From Ensifer sp. USDA 6670 (lineage in GTDB: Bacteria > Pseudomonadota > Alphaproteobacteria > Rhizobiales > Rhizobiaceae): 64,000 nucleotides of DNA. A program made the position numbers and the translations under genes. The notes beneath the pieces are model-generated. The model did no database searches, was not told where the DNA came from, and saw only the letters and a list, made by a program, of their open reading frames with translations. The DNA is taken from NCBI GenBank assembly GCA_000421085.1, contig ATWE01000002.1, positions 186,001 to 250,000 of the forward strand, in the 5' to 3' direction. Shown here piece after piece: positions 25,972 to 33,326 of the stretch (the first letter of the stretch is position 1; every line of letters begins with the position of its first letter).

Positions 25972-27261
25972 ATGACGAGAGTACTTGTGGTCGGCGCCTC
26001 CGGCCTGATCGGCTCCGCCGTGTGCGCGGGGCCCCTTGGCCGTGGAAGCGAGATCGTCCGCGTGGTCCGGCCCGGCTCGGCACCAAGCTCCCACACGGCC
26101 GGCAAGGCCCTGGAACTCGACCTTCGGTCCGTCGGCCCTGAAGACTGGCTGCCGCATCTCTCAGGCATCGATGCCGTGGTAAACTGCGCGGGAACGCTCC
26201 AGGACGGTCCGGGGGAGGATACGACGGCAGTCCATGCGCGCGGCCCCGCCTCGCTCTTCAAGGCCTGCGAGCAGGCGGGCGTGCGCCGCGTCATCCACTT
26301 CTCGGCAATGGGGGTCGACAGGGCCCAGCCCTCGCCCTTTTCGCGGACCAAGCTTCAGGGCGACGAAGCGCTGATGGCATGCGATCTCGACTGGGTCATC
26401 CTGCGCCCCTCCGTCGTGCTCGGCCCTGGAGCCTACGGCGCCAGCGCTCTTTTCAGGGGCCTCTCCGCACTGCCCTGGCTGCCGGTCATGCCGAATACCG
26501 GATTGCTTCAGGTCGTGCGCCTCGAGGACGTGGTGCGCACGGTCGAGATATTCGTCGATCCGAATGCTCCTTCGCGGCTCACCCTCGAGGTGGCGGGGCC
26601 TGAGACCCTGTCTTTCAAGGACGTGGTGGGCGCCTACAGGCGCTGGTTCGGATGGCCCGCTGCTCGCGTTGTGAACATGCCCACCCCGCTCGCGGATCTC
26701 ACCTACAAGCTCAGCGATATCGCCGGGGCGCTGGGCTGGCGACCGCCGACCCGCAGCACCGCGCAGAAAGAGATCGTGCGCGGCGCCGTCGGCGACATTA
26801 GGGCATGGGTCGAGAAAACCGGGATAGAACCGGTGGCGCTTACAGACGCGCTGGCGAGAACGCCGGTTTCAGTCCAGGAGCGCTGGTTCGCCAAGCTCTA
26901 TCTGCTCAAGCCCGTCATCTTCGTCGTCCTCTCGCTCTTCTGGATCACGACGGGCGTCATCTCGCTCACATCGGGGTATGAAATCGGCGTCGATCTGATG
27001 GAACGGGGAGGCGCCGGCGTTCTTGCGGGGCCGAGCGTCATCGCCGGAGCCCTCGCCGATATCCTGATCGGCATGGCAATTGCGTTTCGCCGCACAAGCC
27101 GCATCGGCCTTTATGGCGCGGTCGGCCTCTCGCTTTTCTATGCGATCGCCGGAACGGCCCTGCTCCCGGAATTGTGGAACGAGCCGCTCGGACCGCTTCT
27201 GAAGATCTGGCCCATCCTGGTGCTGCATCTCGCTGCCCTTGCTATATTGGAGGAGCGTTGA
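25972..27261 (+). CDS. NmrA/NAD-dependent epimerase domain fused to a DoxX-like membrane domain
   Basis: A 429-aa two-domain protein. Residues 1 to about 290 form an atypical short-chain dehydrogenase/epimerase Rossmann domain (VLVVGASGLIGSAVCAG at residues 4-20, then FSAMGVDRAQPSPFSRTK in the active-site region, where a Tyr-x-x-x-Lys is not seen). The remaining third has about four helices and resembles the DoxX-like domain (ITTGVISLTSGYEIG). GAGGA precedes the ATG. The stop overlaps the next gene. The substrate is unknown; such proteins may couple NAD(P)H binding to a membrane redox or protective role. Confidence 0.83.
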   Translation: MTRVLVVGASGLIGSAVCAGPLGRGSEIVRVVRPGSAPSSHTAGKALELDLRSVGPEDWLPHLSGIDAVVNCAGTLQDGPGEDTTAVHARGPASLFKACEQAGVRRVIHFSAMGVDRAQPSPFSRTKLQGDEALMACDLDWVILRPSVVLGPGAYGASALFRGLSALPWLPVMPNTGLLQVVRLEDVVRTVEIFVDPNAPSRLTLEVAGPETLSFKDVVGAYRRWFGWPAARVVNMPTPLADLTYKLSDIAGALGWRPPTRSTAQKEIVRGAVGDIRAWVEKTGIEPVALTDALARTPVSVQERWFAKLYLLKPVIFVVLSLFWITTGVISLTSGYEIGVDLMERGGAGVLAGPSVIAGALADILIGMAIAFRRTSRIGLYGAVGLSLFYAIAGTALLPELWNEPLGPLLKIWPILVLHLAALAILEER

Positions 27262-27734
27262 TGCTGTACTTCGTTCTGAAGTTCCTGCACATCATCGGCG
27301 CCTCCGTCCTCCTCGGCACAGGTGCCGGGATCGCATTCTTCATGCTTCTGGCGCATCGGACCGGCCGCACGGAAACGGTCGCGGCCGTGGCCCGCATCGT
27401 CGTCATCGCCGATTTTCTTTTCACCGCCACCGCCGTGGTGTTGCAGCCCGTCACGGGTATCGCCCTTGCATGGAACGTCGGCTATTCGCTCACGGAAGGA
27501 TGGATACTGCTTTCGCTTCTCCTCTATGTGATCACGGGTGCATTCTGGCTTCCAGTCGTGTGGATGCAGATGGAAATGCGCCGGCTCGCGGAAACGGCAC
27601 GGAAGACCGGCGAGCCGCTGCCGAAGCGCTATCATCAGCTTTTCCGTCTATGGTTCGCCTTCGGCTTTCCCGCCTTCGGCGCCGTCCTCGCGATCTTCTG
27701 GCTCATGATCACGCGGCCGATCCTCGAGTGGTAA
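27261..27734 (+). CDS. DUF2269-like integral membrane protein
   Basis: A 157-aa protein with four hydrophobic helices (about residues 2-25, 42-68, 75-95 and 130-152). FLHIIGASVLLGTGAGIAFFM with the conserved His and GWILLSLLLYVITGAFWLPVVW match the DUF2269 family of small membrane proteins. Its ATG shares one base with the stop of the epimerase/DoxX gene (TGATG) and GGAGGAG lies upstream, so the two are translationally coupled and probably work together at the inner membrane. Function is unknown. Confidence 0.82.
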   Translation: MLYFVLKFLHIIGASVLLGTGAGIAFFMLLAHRTGRTETVAAVARIVVIADFLFTATAVVLQPVTGIALAWNVGYSLTEGWILLSLLLYVITGAFWLPVVWMQMEMRRLAETARKTGEPLPKRYHQLFRLWFAFGFPAFGAVLAIFWLMITRPILEW

Positions 27735-27742
27735 ACTCGAAG

Positions 27743-27756
27743 GCGGGTTGACCCGC
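27743..27756 (+). terminator. Small hairpin after the DUF2269-like gene
   Basis: GCGGGT-TG-ACCCGC, a perfect 6-bp stem 9 bp after the stop. The following GGTTCT is a poor T-run, so termination is uncertain. Confidence 0.3.
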
Positions 27757-27847
27757 GGTTCTCCCACCGAATGACGAATGTTATTTCGACCGTAGCCACC
27801 GGCAAAGAGATTGGGTCAATGACTGCGTCATGCTTCATTATTCCAAC

Positions 27848-27877
27848 TTGAGAAAACCGACCTCTTGCTTATATGAT
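27848..27877 (+). promoter_or_regulatory. Candidate promoter of the VapBC-like pair
   Basis: TTGAGA (27848-27853), 18-bp spacer, TATGAT (27872-27877), about 30 bp upstream of the antitoxin ATG. Confidence 0.45.
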
Positions 27878-27907
27878 GCGTGATGATTGATGCGCGATGA
27901 GGCGGAC

Positions 27908-28135
27908 ATGAGAACGACCTTGGCTATTGACGACGATGTCCTGATCGCCGCAAAGGCAATGGCGACCCAACAGCAGCGGAGCGTCGGCGAGGTAATTTCC
28001 GAACTGGCGAGACGTTCTCTGCGCCGACCGCCAAGCGGCGGCGAGCGTAATGGCATTCCTCTCCTGTCGGCTCGGCCGGACGCGCCGCCAGTGACGCTCG
28101 AAATCGTCAACGCCTGGCGTGACGAAATGCCGTGA
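27908..28135 (+). CDS. VapB-like antitoxin (ribbon-helix-helix type)
   Basis: A 75-aa protein beginning MRTTLAIDDDVLIAAKAMA and continuing VGEVISELARRSLRR, the strand-helix-helix pattern of ribbon-helix-helix antitoxins. The C-terminal part (PPVTLEIVNAWRDEMP) would be the toxin-binding tail. I chose the ATG at 27908, preceded by GAGGCGG. The stop overlaps the toxin GTG (GTGA). As the first gene of the pair it is expected to neutralise the PIN toxin and repress the shared promoter. Confidence 0.82.
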   Translation: MRTTLAIDDDVLIAAKAMATQQQRSVGEVISELARRSLRRPPSGGERNGIPLLSARPDAPPVTLEIVNAWRDEMP

Positions 28136-28575
28136 CTTTCCTTCTCGACGTCAATGTGCTGGTTGCCTTAATCGATCCGGGCCATGTAGCCCATGACGAT
28201 GCGCACGAATGGTTCGCGGCGATGGGTCAGACAGCGTGGGCTACCTGCCCCATTACTGAAAATGGTGTCATCCGGATTGTCGGCAACCCCAAATATCCCA
28301 ATTCTCCCGGCTCACCGTTACCCGTGATGGAGATCGTCGGCAAATTGCGTTCGCTCCCCGGTCATATTTTTTGGCCGGACGATGTGAGCCTTGTCGGGTC
28401 AGGTGATATCATCCCATCGAAAATCCTGACTTCGGGGCAGGTGACTGACACCTATCTGCTTGCGCTCGCCAAGGCGCGTGGTGGCAAGCTGGCGACATTC
28501 GATCGCAAGCTGTCGGCAGCGGCGGTCACGAAGGGCAATTCCGCCTTGCACCTGATCGCGGCGAACAGGTCGTGA
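28132..28575 (+). CDS. VapC-like PIN-domain toxin
   Basis: A 147-aa PIN-domain ribonuclease. The four acidic active-site residues are all present: Asp6 in LLDVNVL, Glu43 in ITENGV, Asp106 in VTDTYLLALA and Asp124 in ATFDRKL. The GTG start overlaps the antitoxin stop. VapC toxins cut tRNA or rRNA at a few sites and stop growth when freed. The set of residues suggests an active enzyme. The pair stands between two unrelated operons, as mobile toxin-antitoxin cassettes often do. Confidence 0.87.
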   Translation: MTFLLDVNVLVALIDPGHVAHDDAHEWFAAMGQTAWATCPITENGVIRIVGNPKYPNSPGSPLPVMEIVGKLRSLPGHIFWPDDVSLVGSGDIIPSKILTSGQVTDTYLLALAKARGGKLATFDRKLSAAAVTKGNSALHLIAANRS

Positions 28576-28781
28576 GTTCCTCACTGCAGCCTGGATGTAC
28601 GTCCGAGACGATCGCCTCTGATCCTGGCGGAAAGATGCCCGGCCCTGCGGGTTGGCTGAAACGGGGCGCCTGATCGGCCGGCCGGCTTGGACGTATGCTT
28701 CGGCTACGCCGCGCGCCGACCGGTCGACCATCCGACTCCGTTTGAGCCAACAGAACTGGTTCCGTTTAACCCTGAAGGGCT

Positions 28782-29726
28782 CTAGCTTTTCAGCGCGCTC
28801 TCAACCGCTTCCTTTGCCGGTGCGCCGTCAAACGTCGTGACCGCTTCAAGCCACGGAGCGACTGCCTCCGAATGGGCCTTCAGCCAATCGGCCGCGGCGT
28901 CCTTCGGGTCTTTGCCGTCGTTCAATATCCCGTTCATGATCTCGTTTTCCATCTCCAGGGTGAAGCGCAGGTTCGTCACGAATCTCGCGACATTCGGGCA
29001 TTCCTGCGCATAGCCCGCCCGGATGTTGGTATAGATATCGGCACCGCCGTAATTCGGTCCGAAATAGGCGTCGGCGCCCGAGAGATAATCGATCTGGTAG
29101 CGCGTGTTCATCGGATGCGGAGCCCATCCGAGAAAGACGATCCACTGGTCGTCCTTTGTCGCTCTTTCGACCTCGGCGAGCATGCCCTGCTCAGATGACT
29201 CGACGAGCTCCCAGCCGGTCAGCCCGAAGTCGCCCTTGTTGATCATTTCGAGGATCATGCGGTTGCCGTTGTTGCCGGGCTCGATCCCGTAGATCTTCCG
29301 GCCGAATTTGTCGGCGAACTTCTGAAGGTCGGAAATGTCCTTGACGCCTGCGTCGGCGGCGTATTTCGGCACGGCGAACGTATATTTCGCGCCGGTGAGG
29401 TTCGGACCGATCACCTCGATCGACCTGTCCTCGAGGAACGGCTTGCGGTCAGCTTCCATGCTCGGCTGCCAATCCCCGAGATAGACGTCGATGTCCTTGT
29501 TCTTCATGCTCGCATAGGTGACGGGGATAGATAGGAGCTTGCTCTGCGGCTCGTAGCCGAGCGCTTCGAGAATGATCGAGGCGACAGCGGTCGTCGACGT
29601 GATGTCGGTCCAGCCGACATCGGAGAAGCGGACGGTCTTGCAACTCTCCGGCTCAGCGGCATTGGCGACGCCGATCGTCATGAGCAGTCCGGCGGTCGTT
29701 GCAGTGATCTGTTTCAGCATTGTCAT
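28782..29726 (-). CDS. Orphan choline/betaine-type substrate-binding protein (ChoX-like)
   Basis: A 314-aa periplasmic protein of the OpuAC/ChoX family with a signal peptide over residues 1-23. It closely follows ChoX of S. meliloti, and the aromatic cage for a quaternary ammonium head group is kept: Trp39, Asp41, Trp86, Tyr115 and Trp201 in the right contexts (FSDVGWTD, LGDWQPSME, AKYTFAVP, FLGWAPHPMN). GAGGG precedes the ATG. No permease or ATPase gene lies next to it, so it may share the membrane part of another Cho-type importer. Choline itself is likely, but other trimethylammonium compounds are possible. Confidence 0.87.
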   Translation of the reverse strand: MTMLKQITATTAGLLMTIGVANAAEPESCKTVRFSDVGWTDITSTTAVASIILEALGYEPQSKLLSIPVTYASMKNKDIDVYLGDWQPSMEADRKPFLEDRSIEVIGPNLTGAKYTFAVPKYAADAGVKDISDLQKFADKFGRKIYGIEPGNNGNRMILEMINKGDFGLTGWELVESSEQGMLAEVERATKDDQWIVFLGWAPHPMNTRYQIDYLSGADAYFGPNYGGADIYTNIRAGYAQECPNVARFVTNLRFTLEMENEIMNGILNDGKDPKDAAADWLKAHSEAVAPWLEAVTTFDGAPAKEAVESALKS

Positions 29727-29788
29727 GTTCCCTCTTTTTAGGTTCTGTATGCACTGCGAAACTCACGTCAAAAGACCAGAAGGGCGGC

Positions 29789-30619
29789 TCACCAAAGTGC
29801 GCCGCCCGTGATCTGTATGTTCTCCATGGTGATGCCCCTTGCGCCCTCGCCGCAGAGGAAGGCGGCAAGGGCCGCTATCTCGTCGGGCTGAATGATGCGG
29901 TTCTGCGGGTTCTGGGCGGCGATATCCGACATCGCCTCCTCCATCGTCCGCCCCCTGCCCTCCCTTTCGACCACCTGCTGAACGTTGCGGCGCATCAGTT
30001 CCGTTTCAACCCAGGTCGGGCTGATCATCACGCAGGTGACGCCATGCGGCGCCCCTTCGAGCGCCACGCAACGGGTGAGGCCGAGCAGCCCCGACTTCGA
30101 GGCGCAATAGGCCGGATTGTCCTTCCAGCCAACGGTGGCAGCCGTCGAGCCTATATTGATGATGCGGCCCCATTTGCGCCCGATCATCCCGGGTAGCAGC
30201 CGGCGCGTCATTCGGAATGCGCCGTTCAGATTGGTGTCGATGATCTTCAGCCATAGCTCGTCGGAATGGCCCGACACCGGCTGCTCGGCGGTCGTCCCTG
30301 CGGCATTGACGAGAATGTCGGCCGGGCCGCATGCGGCTTCCACCGCCTTCACGAATTGCTCGATCGCCTCGCTGTCGCGAACGTCCAGATGACCGGCGTA
30401 CACAGCCGTCCCGGCAGCGGCAAGCCGCTCCCGGACTTCGACGATCTCCTGCGGATCGGGATAGGCCGCGGCATCGCCCTGCCGACCGGCCGTCTCGCGG
30501 ACGAACGAGCCGACGGCGACATTGGCGCCCTCGGCGGCAAGCGCCTCCGCGATCGCCAGCCCCTGCCCCGTCAGCCCGCCGGAGATGACCGCACTGCGGC
30601 CCTTGAGCCTGCCCGTCAT
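29789..30619 (-). CDS. Short-chain dehydrogenase of the acetone carboxylase operon
   Basis: A 276-aa classical SDR. The cofactor motif is SGGLTGQGLAIA (residues 13-24), NAAG follows, the catalytic Ser is in INIGSTAATVG, and Tyr-x-x-x-Lys is AYCASK. Its ATG overlaps the acxC stop (ATGA), so it belongs to the acxABC transcript. Acetone carboxylase makes acetoacetate; an SDR here could be a 3-hydroxybutyrate dehydrogenase-type enzyme acting on acetoacetate, or an alcohol dehydrogenase making acetone from 2-propanol. Both are inferences from context. Confidence 0.85.
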   Translation of the reverse strand: MTGRLKGRSAVISGGLTGQGLAIAEALAAEGANVAVGSFVRETAGRQGDAAAYPDPQEIVEVRERLAAAGTAVYAGHLDVRDSEAIEQFVKAVEAACGPADILVNAAGTTAEQPVSGHSDELWLKIIDTNLNGAFRMTRRLLPGMIGRKWGRIINIGSTAATVGWKDNPAYCASKSGLLGLTRCVALEGAPHGVTCVMISPTWVETELMRRNVQQVVEREGRGRTMEEAMSDIAAQNPQNRIIQPDEIAALAAFLCGEGARGITMENIQITGGALW

Positions 30620-31113
30620 GACAGATCCTTCAAGGGCTTGCCGAGCCAGTCGCGATAGAAGCCTTCGAGGTCCGGCTCGAAATCATGCACGATCGGATAA
30701 CCGGGTGCTGCCGCTTCGACTTCGTGCAGATGCGCACATTCGGGGCAGAAGAACTCGCGGATCTCCATCCATTTCGGATCCGGGATATCGCTGTTCGGGT
30801 AGATTTCCCGCAAGCTCTCCTCGGTGTCGCGCACGTTGATCACCGCTTTCAGCTTCCAGTTCCTGCGATAGTCGCCGAAGGAGTAGCCGCATTCGCAGCG
30901 GGTGAGCCGGCCCTCGGCGCTGTCGCAGATGAAGAGCCGGTCGCCGACCGGCAGCAGGATCGGATCGCTCCAGGCAACGCGATCCTGCAGCACAGCCAGA
31001 TATTTGAAGAAGCGGTCGTCGTCCTTATAGGCGCTCATGATCCGCCGCGTCTGCGGCCAGGGGAGGGCGCCGTTGACGAGGTCGTTGATGACTTCCTTCG
31101 AATATTCGGTCAT
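30616..31113 (-). CDS. acxC: Acetone carboxylase gamma subunit (AcxC)
   Basis: A 165-aa protein of the acetone carboxylase gamma family, matching the usual size of about 168. Cysteines in CECGYSFG (Cys73, Cys75) and FFCPECAHLH (Cys123, Cys126) look like a metal-binding site. It starts 3 bp after acxB and its stop overlaps the SDR start. In the enzyme the gamma subunit holds together the alpha and beta chains that carboxylate acetone with ATP. This small subunit separates true acetone carboxylase from plain hydantoinases. Confidence 0.9.
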   Translation of the reverse strand: MTEYSKEVINDLVNGALPWPQTRRIMSAYKDDDRFFKYLAVLQDRVAWSDPILLPVGDRLFICDSAEGRLTRCECGYSFGDYRRNWKLKAVINVRDTEESLREIYPNSDIPDPKWMEIREFFCPECAHLHEVEAAAPGYPIVHDFEPDLEGFYRDWLGKPLKDLS

Positions 31114-31116
31114 GGC

Positions 31117-33309
31117 TCAATTCTCCCCGGCAATGGCGAAATCGGAGGCAAGGCCCCAGAATTCCTTGAATTCTCTGGAAAAGCGCGGCGAGAGCTTCAT
31201 CGCGCTCCGGTACATTTTGGCGACCTCCGGTGCGAAATCCGAAGCCTCCACACGCCGTTTCTCCCTGGCGATCCACTCCGATACCGGAACGGCTTGCTTC
31301 AGCCGCTTCTTGCGCAGTTCCGCGCGGCGCGCGACGGTCGCATCGATGTCGGCCTGCGGACAACCCTCGGCATCCTCCTTCAGGATGATGCCGAACACCT
31401 TCTCGGCGGCTTCGCGCGTCAGGAAGCCGTTTTCCACGTCCCGTGCCGTCTTGATCGGGTCGCGTTCCAGCACGTCGCCGAAGCCGCCGCCGCCGTTATA
31501 GGCATGGCTGAAAATGTCGCCGGCCTTGTGGGGCCGGGTGATGTAGGGCCCCTCCTCCCAGACCTGCTCGCCTTTGTAGGTGCGCTCGAAATCCGAGAGC
31601 AGCGGGTCGGTGCCCGGCGCATGTGCGAGCGGCTCCCGGCGTTCGGCGCGCTCGTGAATATCGGAGTTCCTGACCGCGTGATGTTTTTCGCAGGTCGGTG
31701 CCGGATAGCCGCCGCACAGGCCGCCATTGTCGAAAACGCGCGAGGAATGCTCAGATGTCACGAGGCGCAGGTGATCGGTCTTGTTGATGAGCCAGGTCGA
31801 GATGAAGGCGCAGCCGCCGCGGTACTTTCCGGCGCCGCCGGAGTTCGGCACGATCGAGCGGCCGATATAGACCATCGGCATGTTCTGTTCCCAGATCTCG
31901 ATATTGCCCATGTCCGATTCCGGATTCCAGCCGACATAGGCAGTGTCGAGCCCGTCCTTGATCGCCAGCGCTCCGGAGCCCGCGGCCGCGCATTCGAAAT
32001 GCGCCATGCCGAAGCCGGTGCCATACTGGCTGGTGCCCCCCATCTCGATCATCGGAGAGTTCACCTGGCCGACAAAGGCTTCCTCGACAAAGCCCCGCGC
32101 GATGAAACCGCGTGAGAGCAGCCGCTGGAAAACGCCGTAGGCCGGAAGCAGCAAGGCCCAGGAGGTGGCTGTCGCCGCCATCTCGTTGTCCGGGTTGGTC
32201 CAGGTGCCGTGCGGAATATTGATCTCGGTCGCCATCCACGCGCCGTCATTGACGAGCCCTTCAAAGTTCATGTGCTGGGTGAGTGTTACGAACATGCCGC
32301 CGTCCATGCCGGCCGGGGTGCAGTTCATCGAGTGATAGCCCCAGGGCTGCGTGCCGTCGAAGTCGAGCCTGATCTTGCCCTCGCTGGTGATCTCCATCTC
32401 GATCGGGATATTGTAAAGCCAGTTCGGGTCGGCGAGCGGCTGAAACCCCGGCTTGCCTTCGGTCACGTGACCGTAGAACGTGTGGCCGCGATAGACGCCG
32501 GGCACGGTCAACTGCCGTGTGCGGGCAAGCTGTGCTCTTCTTCCCTCCTCGATGAATTCCTTGGACAGCCGCTGCCAATATTCGAGGCCGACCTCGTCGA
32601 TGAGCTGCTTTACGCTCTCGCGCATGTCGATGCAGGCGGCGACCTTGGCTTTTTCGTCCAGCACCCAATAGATCGGCATGCGCAGATTGCGTTCGCACCG
32701 GATTACGTAATCCCGGCGGATCTCGTCATTCTCGCCGATCTTTTCGGCACAGACGAAAAGCCCCTCGGTGAAGCGCTCCTGCGCAAGACACACATCGCCG
32801 CCGGGCGTGATTCCACCCGCCTCGAGCTCATGGCAGACGGCGCCCGCCCAGCCGACCAACGTGCCCTCGTGGAAGATCGGCACCACATCCATTACGTCGG
32901 GCACCTGGACTGTGCCTATGAAGGCGTCGTTGTTGGCGAAGATGTCGCCGTCGCGGATGCATGGATTCTGCTCGTAGCCGTTTCTGATCATCCACTTGAT
33001 GAAGCGGCTCATCGTGTGCACATGCACCATGATCCCGTTCGAAAGCGCGATCGCGTCGCCTTCCGGCGTGTAGATCGCCACCACCATTTCGCCGACTTCC
33101 CGCACCCCCGGCGAGGCGGAGATGCGACGAGCCATTTCGCGTGCCGAGACGCAATAGGCGCGCAGCTTCGTGTGGAGGGTCTCGAATTTCAGCGGATCCT
33201 GCCTGCGCAGCCGAAGTTCGGTGATGCCGTCATAGCAGCCGGTCTCCTCCATCAGCCGTTCGGATTCGAGCAGCCGCCGCTGCAGGGGATTTGCCGTTTT
33301 GTCCAGCAT
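31117..33309 (-). CDS. acxB: Acetone carboxylase alpha subunit (AcxB, hydantoinase B family)
   Basis: A 730-aa hydantoinase B/HyuB-type subunit. Family landmarks are GIMVHVHTMSRFIKWM, DIFANNDAFIGTVQVPDVM and the Gly-rich GGGGFGDVLERDP near the end. The alpha chain is expected to hold the metal site at which enol acetone meets CO2 or carboxy-phosphate. I chose the ATG at 33309, since AAGGA is 8-9 bp upstream; an ATG at 33318 would sit right against that site. It starts 17 bp after acxA. It is somewhat shorter than the about 776 aa of the Xanthobacter enzyme. Confidence 0.9.
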   Translation of the reverse strand: MLDKTANPLQRRLLESERLMEETGCYDGITELRLRRQDPLKFETLHTKLRAYCVSAREMARRISASPGVREVGEMVVAIYTPEGDAIALSNGIMVHVHTMSRFIKWMIRNGYEQNPCIRDGDIFANNDAFIGTVQVPDVMDVVPIFHEGTLVGWAGAVCHELEAGGITPGGDVCLAQERFTEGLFVCAEKIGENDEIRRDYVIRCERNLRMPIYWVLDEKAKVAACIDMRESVKQLIDEVGLEYWQRLSKEFIEEGRRAQLARTRQLTVPGVYRGHTFYGHVTEGKPGFQPLADPNWLYNIPIEMEITSEGKIRLDFDGTQPWGYHSMNCTPAGMDGGMFVTLTQHMNFEGLVNDGAWMATEINIPHGTWTNPDNEMAATATSWALLLPAYGVFQRLLSRGFIARGFVEEAFVGQVNSPMIEMGGTSQYGTGFGMAHFECAAAGSGALAIKDGLDTAYVGWNPESDMGNIEIWEQNMPMVYIGRSIVPNSGGAGKYRGGCAFISTWLINKTDHLRLVTSEHSSRVFDNGGLCGGYPAPTCEKHHAVRNSDIHERAERREPLAHAPGTDPLLSDFERTYKGEQVWEEGPYITRPHKAGDIFSHAYNGGGGFGDVLERDPIKTARDVENGFLTREAAEKVFGIILKEDAEGCPQADIDATVARRAELRKKRLKQAVPVSEWIAREKRRVEASDFAPEVAKMYRSAMKLSPRFSREFKEFWGLASDFAIAGEN

Positions 33310-33326
33310 GATTGACATCCTTCAGC

